Shown: in pieces, positions 36,549 to 45,887 of the stretch
Numbering within the stretch: position 1 is the first letter of the stretch
Layout: every line of letters begins with the position of its first letter
Source: Vibrio proteolyticus NBRC 13287
Lineage (GTDB): Bacteria; Pseudomonadota; Gammaproteobacteria; Enterobacterales; Vibrionaceae
Assembly: GCF_000467125.1 (NCBI RefSeq)
Contig: NZ_BATJ01000006.1
Span: forward strand, 1-64,000
Reading direction: 5' to 3'
Length of the DNA: 64,000 nt
Notes under the pieces: generated by a model
Told to the model about the DNA's origin: nothing
The model's input: the letters and a program-made list of their open reading frames with translations, nothing else
The model's database searches: none
Made by a program: the position numbers and the translations under genes

Positions 36549-39500
36549 TTAGATAGATTCGGGTAACGTAAAGTTGTACAGCTCAGGCAACGTAAACGGA
36601 TTCTTCTGCGTGAGCGGAGTAATGCGCATACGGAGATCGCGGCCAGACACTTTAATATCACTGACGAAGCTACCATTGTGGGAATTTGTTAATGTCGAGC
36701 TGCCCAGAAGACGATACACCGCCCATTGACCATTTTTGCTCAATACGTGCTGCTTACCCTCATCCGTCACATCCTGGATGGTGATGCTGACGCTGAAATC
36801 GCCGCTTTGTGGTGGCCATTGCAGCTCTTTCACCAAGCTTGGCCCCTGATAATAGTTAATGCTGGTGTCGGCAACCTTAATTGTGGCGCGTATAGCACTG
36901 GAGTCCAGATCCAGAACTTTAGCACTGAACGGAATATAGAAGCGGTTGGTACTCTTATTGATCAGGGTATCGCGAATCACGTTGTAGTTTTTCAACTGAA
37001 CCAGCAGTTCTGGCGATAATGGCATGACCTCACCGTCGACACGTTTCGGTGTCCACAGGTTGGTGTCGTAGAACGGAGCGAAGTTCTGCTGGATAAAGGT
37101 ATCCATGATGCCACCCTGAGCGAACAGCAGCTCAAAGTCTTCAAGAGAGATCTCGTCGGTTGCGGTGAGATCGAACGGATACTTGTTGAGGCCAATCTCT
37201 TTAAATTTGCTGTAAACCTCACTATACCACTTGGTTTGAATCCCCTGAGATGCTTCGGTAATCATAACAGACCAAGTTTGGTTGACGATGTCCATCAGCC
37301 AAGAACGCACCGGTTCTGGTGACTTTTGAGCGATCTGTTTGAGACGGATCAGCGGATCGGCTTCCGAGCTGTTCATCCGTTTGCGCGTTGCGGCCAGGGC
37401 GGCCATTTGGGCATCCGGTGAGTCGGCAATATCTTTAACGTAAGAGCGCACCTGGCTCAGAGCGGTAATGGTCTCTTCCCAAGGGGTAGGGGAGTTCGGC
37501 GTCTCGTTAACTTGCAGTTGGTTCAGCAGGCGGAACGCTTGTTCTACACGCGACATCAGCAGGTAATCTGGCTGGACAACGTCTTCTGCCGCACCTTTTG
37601 CCGCTTCCACAGCATCATTCAACAGAGGCGCTTTGTTTTTCAGCAGTTCGGTCTTATCACCAGTAGGAGAGAATTGTGTATTGGTATACACCTGCTTCAG
37701 AACGGTAGTCATCGGTGATGACGGACCCGAAATCAAATCGATGGCATTGGTTAAATCACCAATGTTGTTGTATCGCTTCACTTTCAGCTCGCTGAGCGCA
37801 TTTCGCCAATAACTGATGTAGTCATCGGTGTATTTCTTACGTACCTGCTCTTTGAAGCTGTCTTGTTCCTGCTGGGTCGGGATGACGTTATCTGACAAGC
37901 CCAGCACCCAGTTGTCGGCGATGACGTTCTTCGACATCAGATCCACACGTGGGCGATAGAACGTGGTGAAACCGGTGGAGGTGTACACTTTGCTGATGGT
38001 CAGACGGTTTTCGTCGACACTGTCGTTGAAGACGTTAGTAAAATCGAAGCCAACGGCGCGTTCGATATCCAACGTACCCAGATCGATTTCATCTGCCTGA
38101 TCCAGCATCTGTGCGTAAACGAGATCGACGTTCGAGTTGGACAGCAGTTGTCGACGTGTCGCCCGTACCAGATCCATATTGATATTAACCGGGGCAAACT
38201 GCGTTCGGAAGTAGGCATCAAGATACGCCATGGTTTGTGCCGTCATCTCGTTGCTGCCCGTCAGTGAGCTGACCACTAACTCGGTTTTCTTACGCAGATA
38301 CGCCATGTCGCGCTTGGCTGGATCTTTCAGCATCAGGTAGCCTTTGAGCAGCGGCAGAGCACGAGTAGGTTTGTCTTGTACTTTGGTTAACTCAAGACGG
38401 TAGCCTTTTTCAATGACAGGCATCAGGTTCGTTGAGATACCATCCAGCAGAGTGTTGTAGGCCAGTTTAGTCGTGTCTTCCAAACGGCTGATCTTCATCG
38501 TCGATAGCTCTTGGTCCAACGCCTGGTTACCAGTTAGCCACGCCGCGTAAGACGGAGCGATAGACTGGTTGGCATTCAGCAATTGAGCATTGAATGAGGA
38601 TACTTGATCGTCGCTTTCTTCTGTGCCTTCTACCCCAATCATCTGGTTCATCACATTCAGGTTACTGTCCAGCACCTGGAACAACAGATAGCCGCCGCCA
38701 AGAATGATCGCGACACTCGCAGCCATTGACAGGTAGCTGTGACGTTGGATACGACGCAAGTAGGTCTTGTTCTCGCCGGCGAAATCGGCTTCTGGCAGAA
38801 TCTGCGATTCAACCAGGAAGCGGGTGAAATACGGAGTTTCACTTAGGTGAGAGTGCTCCGACGCGATAATTGGCAGGTTGAAATAGTTACTGCAACTTTT
38901 GGCCAGCAAGTTGTATTTTCTACCACCTTGTAAGTTGGAGCTGAAGAACACCTCTCGAATATCCAGACAGTAACTGCCGTGATTGAGACTATTCAGACGC
39001 TCGACCACATTACGTACTTCTCCTTGACACAACTCGAATTGCTTAGGAAAGGCCAGAATGGCTTTTTTCTCATCCACATTGTTGGAGTGAGAGGACGAAT
39101 CCAGTGCGTTGGACTCCATCACTTTGACCAGATTGGTGAAACTGTCATTGAAGTAGTCGATCATCGCACCTTTTGCATCTTTCAATGGAATGCTCAGGTA
39201 CTCGATCGCTGTTTTCAGTGGACTGAAGTGCACATATTCTTTAAATCCATCCAGTTTATCCAGTTTCGACATCACCAGATAAAGAGGAATGGCGGCCGCC
39301 GTTTCCTGACCAATGTATTCCAAACGTTGTAACAGTGCGGTCAGGGTGTAGTCGACCTGTTCGTCTTCATGGACAATCAGAAACTCAAAGTCGATGAAAA
39401 ACAGACAGCCACTGAACGGTTTACGTGGACGGAGTCGGATGACTTCATTGACCAATGTATGCCACAGCGCGGAATCCGCACTGGATACTTCCTGAAAAAC

Positions 39501-39941
39501 CAGACGGCGGTCTGGTTTGATGTAGATAGCAGAGTCGGACTCGTACCATTCAAAGAAATCATTCTTGATGGTGTTGGGGCGGTCCATCGGCTTTATCGCG
39601 TTAGAAGTGTGCAGAAACTGGGCTTTACCGGAAGACTTATTACCCAAAATCAGGTAAATCGACTTTTTACTGGCCCGCTGAAGCAACGGACGCAACACCA
39701 TCGACAGCGTTTCTTCTTCGGTTTCCAGTTGTTGTGATTTTTGTTGACGGCGCTTCTTCACCCACAGAATTGTGTTGAAAGTCGCGTAGATGACCAAAAT
39801 CGCAGCCAAAGGTCCGTATAAGTACCAGGCACTGCTTTCTGCAAACCAGACAAAATACACCGTCAGGGTGATCGCTACCCCAATCAATGCCAACAGTGTT
39901 GATAAAAACACTGGGTTCCTAACCAAATTCTTCTTGAACAT
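36549..39941 (-). CDS. tssM: T6SS membrane-complex protein TssM/IcmF
   Basis: The product is 1130 residues. Two N-terminal helices (about 13-33 and 39-57) and a third near 405-425 (YLSMAASVAIILGGGYLLF) bracket a cytoplasmic NTPase-like domain. A large periplasmic part follows (VIEKGYRLELTKVQDKPTRALPLLKGYLML) and a C-terminal TssJ-binding beta domain. The Walker A equivalent is GNKSSGKA, with Ala where Ser or Thr is normal, so nucleotide binding may be weak. TssM forms the trans-envelope complex with TssL and TssJ. It is preceded by tagA and followed by lrp. Confidence 0.95.
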   Translation of the reverse strand: MFKKNLVRNPVFLSTLLALIGVAITLTVYFVWFAESSAWYLYGPLAAILVIYATFNTILWVKKRRQQKSQQLETEEETLSMVLRPLLQRASKKSIYLILGNKSSGKAQFLHTSNAIKPMDRPNTIKNDFFEWYESDSAIYIKPDRRLVFQEVSSADSALWHTLVNEVIRLRPRKPFSGCLFFIDFEFLIVHEDEQVDYTLTALLQRLEYIGQETAAAIPLYLVMSKLDKLDGFKEYVHFSPLKTAIEYLSIPLKDAKGAMIDYFNDSFTNLVKVMESNALDSSSHSNNVDEKKAILAFPKQFELCQGEVRNVVERLNSLNHGSYCLDIREVFFSSNLQGGRKYNLLAKSCSNYFNLPIIASEHSHLSETPYFTRFLVESQILPEADFAGENKTYLRRIQRHSYLSMAASVAIILGGGYLLFQVLDSNLNVMNQMIGVEGTEESDDQVSSFNAQLLNANQSIAPSYAAWLTGNQALDQELSTMKISRLEDTTKLAYNTLLDGISTNLMPVIEKGYRLELTKVQDKPTRALPLLKGYLMLKDPAKRDMAYLRKKTELVVSSLTGSNEMTAQTMAYLDAYFRTQFAPVNINMDLVRATRRQLLSNSNVDLVYAQMLDQADEIDLGTLDIERAVGFDFTNVFNDSVDENRLTISKVYTSTGFTTFYRPRVDLMSKNVIADNWVLGLSDNVIPTQQEQDSFKEQVRKKYTDDYISYWRNALSELKVKRYNNIGDLTNAIDLISGPSSPMTTVLKQVYTNTQFSPTGDKTELLKNKAPLLNDAVEAAKGAAEDVVQPDYLLMSRVEQAFRLLNQLQVNETPNSPTPWEETITALSQVRSYVKDIADSPDAQMAALAATRKRMNSSEADPLIRLKQIAQKSPEPVRSWLMDIVNQTWSVMITEASQGIQTKWYSEVYSKFKEIGLNKYPFDLTATDEISLEDFELLFAQGGIMDTFIQQNFAPFYDTNLWTPKRVDGEVMPLSPELLVQLKNYNVIRDTLINKSTNRFYIPFSAKVLDLDSSAIRATIKVADTSINYYQGPSLVKELQWPPQSGDFSVSITIQDVTDEGKQHVLSKNGQWAVYRLLGSSTLTNSHNGSFVSDIKVSGRDLRMRITPLTQKNPFTLPELYNFTLPESI

Positions 39942-39975
39942 AATCTAAGTTTCGTTCTGACGTTGTTGTATATAG

Positions 39976-41328
39976 TTATTGAGCGGTGGCGGACTGTTCT
40001 TGTTGCAGCTCCACTTTTAACTCATTGAGTTTGTGTTGATAGATATTCAGTAAACGCTGAGACTTTGCGACTTCTTCCGGCATTTGATTTTGAGCGGCAT
40101 ATTCAATGCGGCCCAGTAAAGGGAAGAGGGTATTACTGTAACGGTAGGCTCTTTCTATGCTGGCTTTGTCGTTGTTTTTCGCCTTGGCGTTTGCAAATAC
40201 GGTGCGTGCTTGTTTGAACTCGGCGCTGAGTTTCTGATACTCCGCTTCCAGGTCCGCGCGGCTCTGTTCGAATGTTGCTGACAGAGACTGTGCCGATGAT
40301 GAATCGGGGTACAGTTCAGTGACGGTTTGTGTGACGCTACCGATGTCATCAATTTGACTGACGCGGATAGGGTCGAGATCCCAGCCGTTTACCAACGCGG
40401 ATACGCGTTGCAATAGCGTATCTTTGATGGCTTGTTTCGTGGAATTGTCTTCAAGCTTGATGGCATTGGCCAGAGGTACCAACTGATTGATCGACGCAAT
40501 CTCTATTTGCGTCTTCATTGCCTCAACTCTTCTGTCCTGATAAACAAAATGGCTAAACAGAGCAACAAGAACCACCACGGCTAACGCTGCCATGAAGAAA
40601 CCCATTCCTGAGCGCTTTTTTTCTGGCTCTGAAGCCGCAGAGGGTGAGACGTTCACTGGAGTCGCAGATGTCGGTGATGGAGAGGGTGACACATCCATCT
40701 TCATCATAGGCTGCGAGCGAGGTGCAGGGGCTGGCTGAGCAACAGAAGCGGTTTGTTGTTTGACGGCTTCTTCTCGCTTAGCCATTTCGGTTTTGAGCTG
40801 TTCAATCCACTGCGTAAAAATGCGTCGAATCGCGCCTAAAGAGGGGGCTTTGATACCGTAGTGCAGACGCAGCTCTTCTTCTATCTTGAGGGTCAATCGA
40901 TGCCCTGCCTCAATAAGAGGCAGATCCTGCTCAGAAGGATTGATGTGTTTTTGGCGACGTTCCGCGTATTCGACAAACCACTCGATGGAAGACATGCGGG
41001 CATTGGCCTTGTCTTCCGTCGGGTAGCCGGAGTGCCAATACACCACGCATAAATCGTAGATGGCGTTAAGACCTTCTACCAGGCCTTTCAGGCCATGATT
41101 ATTGGTGGCAGCGACACCGAAGTAACACGCGCAGCGAAAATCCTTTCCATGTTGTGTCAGAACCTGTTTTGATAGTTCTTCCACTTTTTTCCATGAAACA
41201 CGGCCAGTAACTTTGTTGATGTTGTTGATTTGACGTTTAATTTCGTCAAATTCTTCTAGGCCGTTTGGATTAATGCCACTGGGATGCTCATGATCTATCG
41301 GTCGACGAGCAAAATCCGAGAAGTACAT
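39976..41328 (-). CDS. tagA: VasL/TagA-type ImpA_N protein with membrane segment
   Basis: The product is 450 residues. The ImpA_N domain occupies the first 120 residues (WHSGYPTEDKANARMSSIEWF). A Pro/Ser-rich linker (about 195-235) leads to a membrane helix (GMGFFMAALAVVVLVALFSHFVY), then a VasL-type C-terminal domain with a coiled coil (residues 350-440). Proteins of this layout (TagA in E. coli, VasL in V. cholerae) stop sheath elongation at the opposite membrane. It is the first gene of the leftward tagA-tssM-lrp operon. Confidence 0.85.
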   Translation of the reverse strand: MYFSDFARRPIDHEHPSGINPNGLEEFDEIKRQINNINKVTGRVSWKKVEELSKQVLTQHGKDFRCACYFGVAATNNHGLKGLVEGLNAIYDLCVVYWHSGYPTEDKANARMSSIEWFVEYAERRQKHINPSEQDLPLIEAGHRLTLKIEEELRLHYGIKAPSLGAIRRIFTQWIEQLKTEMAKREEAVKQQTASVAQPAPAPRSQPMMKMDVSPSPSPTSATPVNVSPSAASEPEKKRSGMGFFMAALAVVVLVALFSHFVYQDRRVEAMKTQIEIASINQLVPLANAIKLEDNSTKQAIKDTLLQRVSALVNGWDLDPIRVSQIDDIGSVTQTVTELYPDSSSAQSLSATFEQSRADLEAEYQKLSAEFKQARTVFANAKAKNNDKASIERAYRYSNTLFPLLGRIEYAAQNQMPEEVAKSQRLLNIYQHKLNELKVELQQEQSATAQ

Positions 41329-41932
41329 ATAAACCCTACCAAACTGATGTTATTAGCTTTTATTAATATAAATACATTAGCCTTACCTAATTTTATTTTT
41401 GTTGTACTGTGGCAAAGCAAAAAAATTTCGAGCAATTTTATTCTTAAATTGACCAAATGAAATTTAAAACTTTATAAAAATGTATTTAATTTAACTAAAT
41501 GTGAACTGCATCACTAAGCCTAATGCAGATGTTAGGCAGAGTCGCATAAGTAATTTCTGACACTTTCCTTTTGATATAAGTCTCACTAGCAATGAGGGGT
41601 GATGCTTGCTAGTTGTTGACAATGTTGATAGTAAATGCTGGATGAATCTGAATTGAGGTATCAATGTTGCTAATGTTATCTATTTATTTGTGATTAAAAA
41701 AACACCACAAATAATATTCACAAATCTAATTTGTTTACATATTAATCAATAGAGTGACAACGTTTTGACGGGTGTTGAATTTACTAAAAGTATAGATGTT
41801 TTCACTAATCTCGTTGTCATAATGAGCTATTTATTAGCGCTCTCGGAAGGGGATATTGAAAAAGGGCGATAGCTTGGTATCTTCGCGTGTCAATAAAAAA
41901 GGAAACCTTATTTTCGGCCGAGGAAAATTATA
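41329..41932. other. Divergent tagA/omp regulatory region
   Basis: This 604-bp AT-rich stretch has no credible gene. It contains an inverted repeat TATTTGTG-N13-CACAAATA (41685-41713), a LuxR/HapR-like site (41732-41751) and a weak -35-like TTGACG at 41765. No sigma-54 core promoter was found on either strand. Both flanking T6SS operons should be controlled from here. Confidence 0.5.
41732..41751. promoter_or_regulatory. Candidate quorum-sensing regulator (LuxR/HapR/OpaR-type) site
   Basis: The 20-base sequence TGTTTACATATTAATCAATA matches 15 of 20 positions of the palindromic Vibrio LuxR/HapR-family site as I recall it (TATTGATAAATTTATCAATA), with a complete right half. It lies about 180 bp before the omp-fha-tssJKL operon. 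Confidence 0.35.
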
Positions 41933-42535
41933 ATGGCGAAGCCAATCAATATCGCTTTGGCACTCTTGATGTGTGCCGTTTCTAGCAGCGCAGTGGCAAA
42001 AGGCGAGCGTTACGGTGGTAGCGTGAGTATGCTTAGTATCGAAGGTATCGACTACGACGAAGGTACCAGTGGTGAAGCTGATGCGCTTCGCTACGGTTTG
42101 CTGCATACCCGACCAATCGATGAGAGCAATAATCGCTGGCGTTGGTGGTTAGGTTTGAACTACCTGGATGAATCTGTGGATGCACCATCAAACGGGATTT
42201 ATCAGGAAGTCACCAGTTACGAGCTGCGTGTGGTACCTCAATACGCACTGGCAGACTGGGGCTGGTTTACTCCGTATGTGGGTGCTGGCCTGTCTCTGGC
42301 ATACTCTCAGTACTCTAATCGTTGGGTCGTTGACGGTGAAGGCTACCGTTACGGCGAGCAACTTGACGATATCGATCAGTTTGAAGTCGGCGCCGTTGCG
42401 ACACTTGGCACTGTTATCAAGCTGGGTGGCAACCCAGATGCGCATCTGCAAATCGTGCCTCAGGCATCATACATTTTACCTGTGTATAACGATGGTCTGG
42501 GTGGCGTAGAGTTCTCAGTCGCGTTGCTGTTCTAA
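41933..42535 (+). CDS. Small outer-membrane beta-barrel protein of the T6SS cluster
   Basis: The product is 200 residues, with AGGAAAA before the ATG. A signal peptide (residues 1-22, ending SSSAVA) is followed by alternating aromatic/polar strands (WRWWLGLNYL; YELRVVPQYALADWGWFTPYVGAGLSLAY) and a terminal Phe (GVEFSVALLF), as in an 8-stranded barrel sorted by BAM. It is the first gene of the omp-fha-tssJ-tssK-tssL operon, ten bases before fha. It is not a core T6SS component; a role in envelope docking is only a guess. Confidence 0.75.
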   Translation: MAKPINIALALLMCAVSSSAVAKGERYGGSVSMLSIEGIDYDEGTSGEADALRYGLLHTRPIDESNNRWRWWLGLNYLDESVDAPSNGIYQEVTSYELRVVPQYALADWGWFTPYVGAGLSLAYSQYSNRWVVDGEGYRYGEQLDDIDQFEVGAVATLGTVIKLGGNPDAHLQIVPQASYILPVYNDGLGGVEFSVALLF

Positions 42536-42545
42536 GGAAATCGGT

Positions 42546-44057
42546 ATGCGAACTAGTCAACTCGTTCTTTATATTGCCAAGTGCCCGGAAGAGTACACCG
42601 GCTCTAAACATATTGAGATGCCAGAAAGTGGTGGTTCAATAGGGCGGAATGCCGGGAGCACTGTTGCGCTGACGGATCACAACCGCTTCATTTCTGGTAC
42701 ACACTGCTTGATCAGCGTGTATGGCGATACTTACTACATCAGTGATGTCAGTACCAATGGGACCTTAGTCAACGGTAATCGTATTCTGAAAAATCAGCCA
42801 ATTTCGATTCAAGAAGGCGATTCAATCGCCTTGGGACGTTACGAAATCTCAGTGGCGTTTGAACAGTTGACTAGTAACCTTGACATCGCTGCGGACATTG
42901 TACCCGATCGCGATTCCACCGACCCCTTAGTCGGTCTGGGCGAACATATCGTGCATGAAGAGCAGCAAGTCGAAAGCATCGAAGAGCTGTTTATGGAGAC
43001 CAAGAGCGAGCAAGTCGACACTCATGATCCGGTCGCTCATCTTGATTTTGCCATGCAAATCGAAGATGACCATTTGATTCGCGACGAGAACACCCAGAAA
43101 GAGGTGCCAAAGTCGAATGAATACAAACGTCAGATCCCTGATGATAGTTTCAGTATTTATTCAGAGTTTGAAGCCCCTAACCTGATCCCTGAAGATTGGA
43201 TGGCTGGCGAAACAACATCGCAACCTCAGCCCGCTCCTCAAGCCGCACCAGTAAAAGTGAATCCAGCACCACAGCCAGAGCCACAGCCGGCAGCACCTCG
43301 TCCTCAGTCAGATATGGTGATGCAGGCTACCCAGCCTGAGGCTGCGCCATATACGGCACCTTCAACTGAGGCGCCAGCACCAAAACCGGCGGAACCTAAG
43401 TCCAGGTCTGCGTACTGGGAAGAAGTGACTCAGCCAATTCCTGCTCAATCTAATACCGAACCTAAGCAAGAAGAACCGAAGCCGCAAACCATGGCAATGG
43501 TGCAGCATGAGCAGCAAGAACCAGCTCAAGCTACTCATGACGCGGTGCATGCTGCGTTTTTCCAGGGGTTGGGTATTTCTGATTCCAGCTTGCAGTCGGC
43601 AGATCCCAAGCTCTTTCAGCAGATGGGGGCGTGTCTGCGCTTATGCATCGATAAACTGCAGAAAGATCTGAGTGAAGTCGAAGATCTTAAACAGCAAGGG
43701 GAGCAGGAAACTCTGGCCACGAATCTGACGGAATTGATGCTGACCCTTAATCAACAGAACCTGCTGTCTCCGAATGAGTTGATCGAACAAATGCTGGATG
43801 AACTTGACGAGCACCGCTCGCATTACAACCAAGCGGTGAGTGATGCGATTTATGCAGAAGTGTCTGATTGTGATCCCGAGCAGTTTGCCAAGAAAGTCGC
43901 CGCAGAGTCTAAGTTTGTAACCCGGGGTAAGCTGTGGAGTAAGTATGAAAACTTCTACCACAACAAACGTCAGGGAATGTCGGACACCAGCGGCGCTTTT
44001 GCTCAGAAGAAAATCAAAGAACAGTATCATAAGAATTTAAAGGTGAAACATGCGTAA
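42546..44057 (+). CDS. fha: FHA-domain T6SS protein (TagH/Fha, VasC-like)
   Basis: The product is 503 residues. The FHA domain spans about residues 5-105 with GRN (GSIGRNAGSTVAL), the SxxH equivalent ISGTHCLI and STNGTLVNG. A long low-complexity Pro/Gln/Ala region (about 215-320) separates it from a C-terminal helical VasC-type domain (FFQGLGISDSSLQ; KYENFYHNKRQGMSDTSGAF). FHA binds phosphothreonine, and PpkA at 27203 is the likely partner kinase. The tssJ gene overlaps its end by eight bases. Confidence 0.92.
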   Translation: MRTSQLVLYIAKCPEEYTGSKHIEMPESGGSIGRNAGSTVALTDHNRFISGTHCLISVYGDTYYISDVSTNGTLVNGNRILKNQPISIQEGDSIALGRYEISVAFEQLTSNLDIAADIVPDRDSTDPLVGLGEHIVHEEQQVESIEELFMETKSEQVDTHDPVAHLDFAMQIEDDHLIRDENTQKEVPKSNEYKRQIPDDSFSIYSEFEAPNLIPEDWMAGETTSQPQPAPQAAPVKVNPAPQPEPQPAAPRPQSDMVMQATQPEAAPYTAPSTEAPAPKPAEPKSRSAYWEEVTQPIPAQSNTEPKQEEPKPQTMAMVQHEQQEPAQATHDAVHAAFFQGLGISDSSLQSADPKLFQQMGACLRLCIDKLQKDLSEVEDLKQQGEQETLATNLTELMLTLNQQNLLSPNELIEQMLDELDEHRSHYNQAVSDAIYAEVSDCDPEQFAKKVAAESKFVTRGKLWSKYENFYHNKRQGMSDTSGAFAQKKIKEQYHKNLKVKHA

Positions 44058-44550
44058 GTTGACGGTCGCCCTGACACTGTTTTTGTTATCGGGCTGCGCG
44101 ATGTGGGAACAGTTTAAAGAATCTTCTGGTATTACCCCGGAAACCTCCTCGATTGAACTGGTGATCGAAGCGTCGGACGTGTTGAACGTTCGAGATGGCG
44201 GCCAGCCATCGCCGGTCATTATGCGAGTACATGAACTGACTTCGCCGGTATTGTTTCGGAGTTTGGATTTCTTTGCGTTGTTTGAAAACGACAAGGCGGC
44301 ACTGGGTGATGAATACATCAAACGTTATGAGTATCAGATAAAGCCAGGCGAAAAAATCCATGAGCTGATCGAGCTGGACCCTACCACTCGAGCGCTGGGT
44401 TTCTCGGTCGCGTTTCGTGACATTAATGGCTCTTCATGGCGCAAAGTGGAAGCTATCGAAGAGAAAACAGAATACTTCCTGAGACTGAAACTGGAAGGTA
44501 GCGAAATGATCTCTGATACCACGAAAGGTATCGAGCAGACTTATTTTTAA
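44050..44550 (+). CDS. tssJ: T6SS outer-membrane lipoprotein TssJ
   Basis: The product is 166 residues with a lipoprotein signal ending LLSGC (lipidated Cys at 16). The mature transthyretin-like domain includes IELVIEASDVLNVRDGGQPSPV, the usual TssJ block, and FFALFENDKAAL. It anchors TssM to the outer membrane. The start overlaps fha; tssK follows after 11 bases. Confidence 0.95.
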   Translation: MRKLTVALTLFLLSGCAMWEQFKESSGITPETSSIELVIEASDVLNVRDGGQPSPVIMRVHELTSPVLFRSLDFFALFENDKAALGDEYIKRYEYQIKPGEKIHELIELDPTTRALGFSVAFRDINGSSWRKVEAIEEKTEYFLRLKLEGSEMISDTTKGIEQTYF

Positions 44551-44561
44551 GGAAATCGAAC

Positions 44562-45887
44562 ATGTCTTTATATAATCCAGTTGTATGGCAAGATGGTATG
44601 TTCATGAAGCCACAGCATTTCCAGCAGCTCGACCGGGCTCAGGGAAAAGCGAGTGGTATGCTTAGCACATACAGTGCGCCACTGCATTGGGGAATTAAGC
44701 GTCTAGAGATCAACACGGAACTGCTGGCGCTCGGAAAAATCGGTATTACCCGTGCAGAGGGGGTTTTGCAGGATCGTACCCCATTTGAACTGCCGCTGCT
44801 GGCCGATCTACCAGAAGTAAAAGAAGTGGATCCGTCAGTCACTGACAAAGTCGTGTATTTGTGCTGCCCTTTGCCTTCAGAGCGCTCAGAATTATTCGGT
44901 ACGCAACGTGATGGTGCTCGTTATTCCATGCACCCACAAGAAGCTGTGGATTCATGTTACAACAGTGAAGACATGGCTAATATCATGGTCGGGAAGCTGA
45001 ATTTTTGTTTGATGTACGATCATGAAGATAAGAGTGCTTTTACCTCAATTCCGATCCTCAAGATTTCTGAAGTAAAACCAGACGGCAGTATTGTTCTGGA
45101 TGAGAGTTTTATCCCGACCTGTCTGGATATCAAAGCGTCGACGGTATTGAATAAATTCGTGACCGAATTTGCCTCGATGCTGCGTCATCGCGCAGAATCC
45201 ATTGTTCAGCGCCTGGGCGTGGTGGATCAGCAGGGGGTTTCATCGGTTTCTGATTTTATGTTGCTTCAGGCATTGAATCGTTATGAACCACTGTTCTGGC
45301 ATTTTGCCGCGACGGAAGGGGTGCATCCGGAATCCTTGTATCGAATTCTGCTGCAGGCAGAAGGCGAATTGTCGACCTTATGTTCTTCTGCGCGTCGCCC
45401 GCAAGAGTATGTGGAATACAATCACGCTGACCTAACGGCATGCATGAGCCGTACACTGGAAAGTTCGAAGATGACCTTGAGCGTTATGTCTGAGCAGCGC
45501 GCAATTCCGTTGACGCTGAAAGAGCAGAATTACGGTATTCGCACTGCACCGATTCCGGATCAGCGAATTGTTGATTCTTCAACGTTCATCCTTGCGGTGA
45601 AAGCCGATGTTCCTCTGGATATCCTGCATACACAATTTGTAAGTCAGGTGAAGATCGGTTCTATCGACAACATCCGTCAGTTGATCAACTTGCAGTTGCC
45701 AGGCATTAGCATCAAGCCGATGCCAGTTGTGCCACGCGCCTTGCCATACCACGCCGGTTACACCTATTTCGAACTGGATCGCAACAGCGAAGAGTGGATG
45801 GCGCTGAATAATGCCGCTGCGATCGCTGTTCACGTAGCGGGTGAGTTCGCTAACCTGTCACTACAACTGTGGGCTGTGAGATTATGA
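44562..45887 (+). CDS. tssK: T6SS baseplate-membrane connector TssK
   Basis: The product is 441 residues. The N-terminus (VVWQDGMFMKPQHFQQLDRAQ) is diagnostic for TssK, and the C-terminus (LPYHAGYTYFELDRNSEEW, HVAGEFANLSLQLWAV) is also typical. TssK trimers link the baseplate wedges to TssL and TssM. The tssL start overlaps the stop by four bases. Confidence 0.97.
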   Translation: MSLYNPVVWQDGMFMKPQHFQQLDRAQGKASGMLSTYSAPLHWGIKRLEINTELLALGKIGITRAEGVLQDRTPFELPLLADLPEVKEVDPSVTDKVVYLCCPLPSERSELFGTQRDGARYSMHPQEAVDSCYNSEDMANIMVGKLNFCLMYDHEDKSAFTSIPILKISEVKPDGSIVLDESFIPTCLDIKASTVLNKFVTEFASMLRHRAESIVQRLGVVDQQGVSSVSDFMLLQALNRYEPLFWHFAATEGVHPESLYRILLQAEGELSTLCSSARRPQEYVEYNHADLTACMSRTLESSKMTLSVMSEQRAIPLTLKEQNYGIRTAPIPDQRIVDSSTFILAVKADVPLDILHTQFVSQVKIGSIDNIRQLINLQLPGISIKPMPVVPRALPYHAGYTYFELDRNSEEWMALNNAAAIAVHVAGEFANLSLQLWAVRL

